This document shows, in pieces, positions 5,509-7,413 of a stretch of DNA of 7,413 nt (position 1 is the stretch's first letter; each line of letters opens with the position of its first letter). Source of the stretch: Acidobacteriota bacterium (GTDB lineage Bacteria; Acidobacteriota; UBA6911; RPQK01; DATIPO01). The notes under the pieces were generated by a model. The model did no database searches, was not told where the DNA came from, and saw nothing but the letters and a program-made list of their open reading frames with translations. Position numbers and translations under genes: made by a program. The DNA lies in assembly GCA_028277865.1 (NCBI GenBank), contig JANQFM010000021.1, positions 1 through 7,413 on the forward strand. Direction: 5' to 3'.

Positions 5509-5973
5509 TCACCCTTGCAAAGACCGCAGAGCCTTTTCCACGCTCGCCTTGGGGCTCACTTTGTATTGGGCATCGGCGACGCGGCCCTGCTCGTCGATGA
5601 TGAAGTGGCTACGGATGATGCCCATGTACTTCCTGCCGTACATCGACTTTTCTCCCCATGCGCCATAGGCCACGGCGATGCTGTGATCGGAATCGACCAA
5701 AAGCGTGAAGGGCAGTTCGTACTTGTCCTTGAATCTCAGGTGCGAAGCTGCAGAGTCCGGGCTGACGCCTAAGACTACGGCGTTGCCGGCTTCGATTTTC
5801 GGGTAGGCATCGCGGAACCCGCAGGCTTGGGCGGTGCACCCCGAAGTATTGTCCTTGGGATAAAAGTAAAGCACCACTTGCTTGCCGCGGTAGTCCTTCA
5901 GTGAGATTGGCTGCCCCTGATCGGTTTGGGCATTAAAATCGGGGGCCGGATCGCCTGCTTTCAATTTGCTCAT
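5509..5973 (-). CDS. bcp: Thioredoxin-dependent thiol peroxidase, BCP/PrxQ peroxiredoxin
   Basis: A 154-residue cytoplasmic peroxiredoxin that reduces hydrogen peroxide and organic hydroperoxides, using thioredoxin as electron donor. The N-terminus has the AhpC/TSA start (GDPAPDFNAQTDQGQPISLKDYRGK). The active site is FYPKDNTSGCTAQACGFRD, with the peroxidatic cysteine C46 and a resolving cysteine five residues on (C51), as in E. coli Bcp and other atypical 2-Cys PrxQ proteins. The usual family motif has Pro before GCT (TPGCT); here it is Ser (S44). GVSPDS, the WGEKSMYG loop and RSHFIIDEQG also match. Length equals the family norm. The ATG at 5971-5973 follows a very strong ribosome site. The gene converges on the sigma factor and is divergent from the ATPase. 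No regulator is adjacent. Confidence 0.97.
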   Translation of the reverse strand: MSKLKAGDPAPDFNAQTDQGQPISLKDYRGKQVVLYFYPKDNTSGCTAQACGFRDAYPKIEAGNAVVLGVSPDSAASHLRFKDKYELPFTLLVDSDHSIAVAYGAWGEKSMYGRKYMGIIRSHFIIDEQGRVADAQYKVSPKASVEKALRSLQG

Positions 5974-5978
5974 CTTCT

Positions 5979-5985
5979 CCTCCTT
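5979..5985 (-). promoter_or_regulatory. Strong ribosome binding site of bcp
   Basis: AAGGAGG on the minus strand, five bases before the ATG at 5973-5971. It is the closest Shine-Dalgarno match in the window and suggests high translation. Confidence 0.8.
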
Positions 5986-6011
5986 ACAGAAACAAGAAAG
6001 AAGATCAAACT

Positions 6012-6038
6012 CGCCTTTCGGTTTCAGATGCGAAGGCG
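6012..6038. other. Hairpin in the bcp-ATPase divergent region
   Basis: CGCCTT (6012-6017) pairs with AAGGCG (6033-6038), extended by two more pairs if one T is bulged. It sits in the 147-bp region (5974-6120) that must serve both bcp and the ATPase. An extended -10-like TG-C-TAGAGT (6092-6100) lies just before the ATPase start but has no good -35. Confidence 0.3.
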
Positions 6039-6120
6039 GAAAGTGAGTACTGCAAAGGACGTCGGCGGACGCCAGGGGCTGAGGGCCATTGTGCTAGAGT
6101 TGCCCACTGAAAGGCTGTTC

Positions 6121-7413
6121 ATGCGCATCTTCAACACCACCGGCCCTGTCAAGCGCGAAAAGCACTACTGCCTGCCCCCGCTCGGCCGTCTCAATCTGAA
6201 GAGGCTGATGCGTTTGATCGAGCAGGAAAACTACTTCGTCCTGCATGCACCACGCCAGACCGGCAAGACCTCCTGCCTGCTGGCCTTGAGGGATCACCTC
6301 ATCGGCCTGAATCGCTACGACTGCCTTTACATCAATGTCGAGCCGGGTCAGGCTGCCCGCGGGGATCTCAGCGCAACCGTCCGCACCGTACTGGATGCCC
6401 TGGCGTCTTCAGCGCGCATGACACTTGCCGACACCTCGCTGTCTGAACTCCGGACGCGAGTACTGGACGAATTCGGACCTCAGCTCGCTTTGCAGGAGAC
6501 CCTGACCCGATGGTCGGAGAGCAAGGAAAAGCCGGTAGTGCTTTTGATCGACGAAATTGACACGCTTTCCGGCGACGGGCTTGTTTCGGTCCTCCGCCAG
6601 CTCAGGGCAGGTTATCCGCACCGGCCGTCTCATTTCCCCCAAAGCGCCATCCTTTGCGGCGTCAGAGACGTGCGGGACTATCGGATCAGAACCTCCGAAG
6701 ATGAAATTGTCATTGGCGGCAGCGCTTTCAACATCAAGGCTGAATCCCTGCGGCTGGGTGACTTCATTCAAGCAGAGGTCGAAGCGCTTTATCGGCAGCA
6801 TACCCAAGAGACGGGGCAGAGTTTTACGCCGAAAGCGCTGCAGGCAGTCTGGGATCTGACGCGAGGGCAGCCTTGGCTGGTCAATGCACTGGGGCGTGAG
6901 GCCTGCTTTGGCGTGGAGGTCGACCAAGATCGCCAGCATCCCATCCTTGCCGAGAACATCCTGCGAGCCAAAGAAGAATTGATTCAGCGCCGCGATACCC
7001 ATCTCGATCAGCTGGCGGACAAACTGCGTGAGGAGCGGGTGCGAAGGGTCTTGGAACCCCTTCTTGCCGGTGAAGACGAACCGGAATCGATTCCGGACGA
7101 CGACCTGACCTATCTGCACGATCTGGGACTGATCCGCCTGAAACGCCCCATTGAAATCGCCAACCCGATCTATCGCGAGATCATTCCCCGCCAGCTAGTC
7201 TTCAGCGAAGAGCGAACCATCGCCCGGCACTCCCCCGAATGGTACGTCGATGCCGGCAGCGGGCACCTTCGAATGATGGCCTTGCTGGAGGCTTTCACCG
7301 ACTACTTCCGGCAAAACTCCGAGCACTGGATGCAACGCTTCGAATACAAAGAGGCGGGGCCGCAGCTTCTCCTGCAGGCCTTTTTGCACCGCATCGTCAA
7401 CAGCGGAGGCCGC
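6121..7413 (+). CDS. Large P-loop ATPase (AAA-ATPase-like), 3' end outside the window
   Basis: The frame opens with ATG at 6121, after GAAAGG (6109-6114), and runs unbroken for 431 codons to the right edge. After MRIFNTTGPV and HYCLPPL comes VLHAPRQTGKTSC, a Walker A with A-P-R-Q-T-G-K-T (43-50). Walker B is PVVLLIDEID (138-147; D144, E145). AILCGVRDVRDYR (176-188) is a likely sensor strand with arginines. RGQPWLVNAL (248-257) marks the helical lid typical of STAND-like and archaeal-type ATPases. RRDTHLDQLADKLREERVRRV and a winged-helix-like stretch (LGLIRLK to IANPIYREIIP) follow. The last part (EAFTDYFRQ to YKEAGPQLLLQAFLHRIVN) matches, from memory, the segment before a PD-(D/E)XK nuclease-like end in related AAA-ATPase-like proteins; that end is not in view. 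The role is unknown; neighbours give no clue. Confidence 0.85.
   Translation, partial: MRIFNTTGPVKREKHYCLPPLGRLNLKRLMRLIEQENYFVLHAPRQTGKTSCLLALRDHLIGLNRYDCLYINVEPGQAARGDLSATVRTVLDALASSARMTLADTSLSELRTRVLDEFGPQLALQETLTRWSESKEKPVVLLIDEIDTLSGDGLVSVLRQLRAGYPHRPSHFPQSAILCGVRDVRDYRIRTSEDEIVIGGSAFNIKAESLRLGDFIQAEVEALYRQHTQETGQSFTPKALQAVWDLTRGQPWLVNALGREACFGVEVDQDRQHPILAENILRAKEELIQRRDTHLDQLADKLREERVRRVLEPLLAGEDEPESIPDDDLTYLHDLGLIRLKRPIEIANPIYREIIPRQLVFSEERTIARHSPEWYVDAGSGHLRMMALLEAFTDYFRQNSEHWMQRFEYKEAGPQLLLQAFLHRIVNSGGR

Noticed and set aside
6409..7119. A 236-codon minus-strand open frame opposite the ATPase
   Set aside because: The plus-strand frame carries Walker A and B and runs through the window edge; the minus frame is its shadow.

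Overview
This is a GC-rich bacterial chromosomal segment with six protein-coding genes (two cut by the window edges) and an unusual amount of short repeated DNA between them. No phage, insertion sequence, CRISPR array, tRNA or rRNA was seen. The type of FliA/WhiG-like sigma factor, the large P-loop ATPase and the style of the intergenic repeats suggest Acidobacteriota or a similar deep soil or sediment lineage. That placement is a judgement from memory and was not tested.

Layout, left to right. Positions 1-92 are the last 30 codons of a rightward gene, perhaps a sodium:solute symporter. Positions 93-729 hold no convincing gene. They contain two inverted copies of a ~105-bp repeat (271-374 and 434-539) and a heptamer array (693-717). 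Two leftward genes follow, tmk (3631-2888, thymidylate kinase) and then a signal-peptide, von Willebrand factor A (VWA), single-TM protein (2844-730). They are 43 bp apart and probably share a transcript. A GC-rich repeat lies across their junction and appears to have supplied the last ~22 codons of tmk.

To the right, yggS (3760-4455, PLP homeostasis protein) is divergent from tmk. After a 200-bp leader with two perfect short palindromes comes a FliA/WhiG-type sigma factor (4656-5438). It converges on bcp (5973-5509, peroxiredoxin Q), and the 70 bp between them is another hairpin-forming repeat. Divergent from bcp, a large P-loop ATPase starts at 6121 and is still open at 7413.

The genes do not form one pathway: tmk, yggS and bcp are housekeeping functions. 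The sigma factor (no flagellar or anti-sigma gene in view), the VWA membrane protein and the ATPase are the less ordinary parts. I found no clear new multi-gene system. The best leads are the repeat families, the repeat-derived tmk tail, the palindromic leader of the sigma gene, and the unassigned cytoplasmic domain of the VWA protein.
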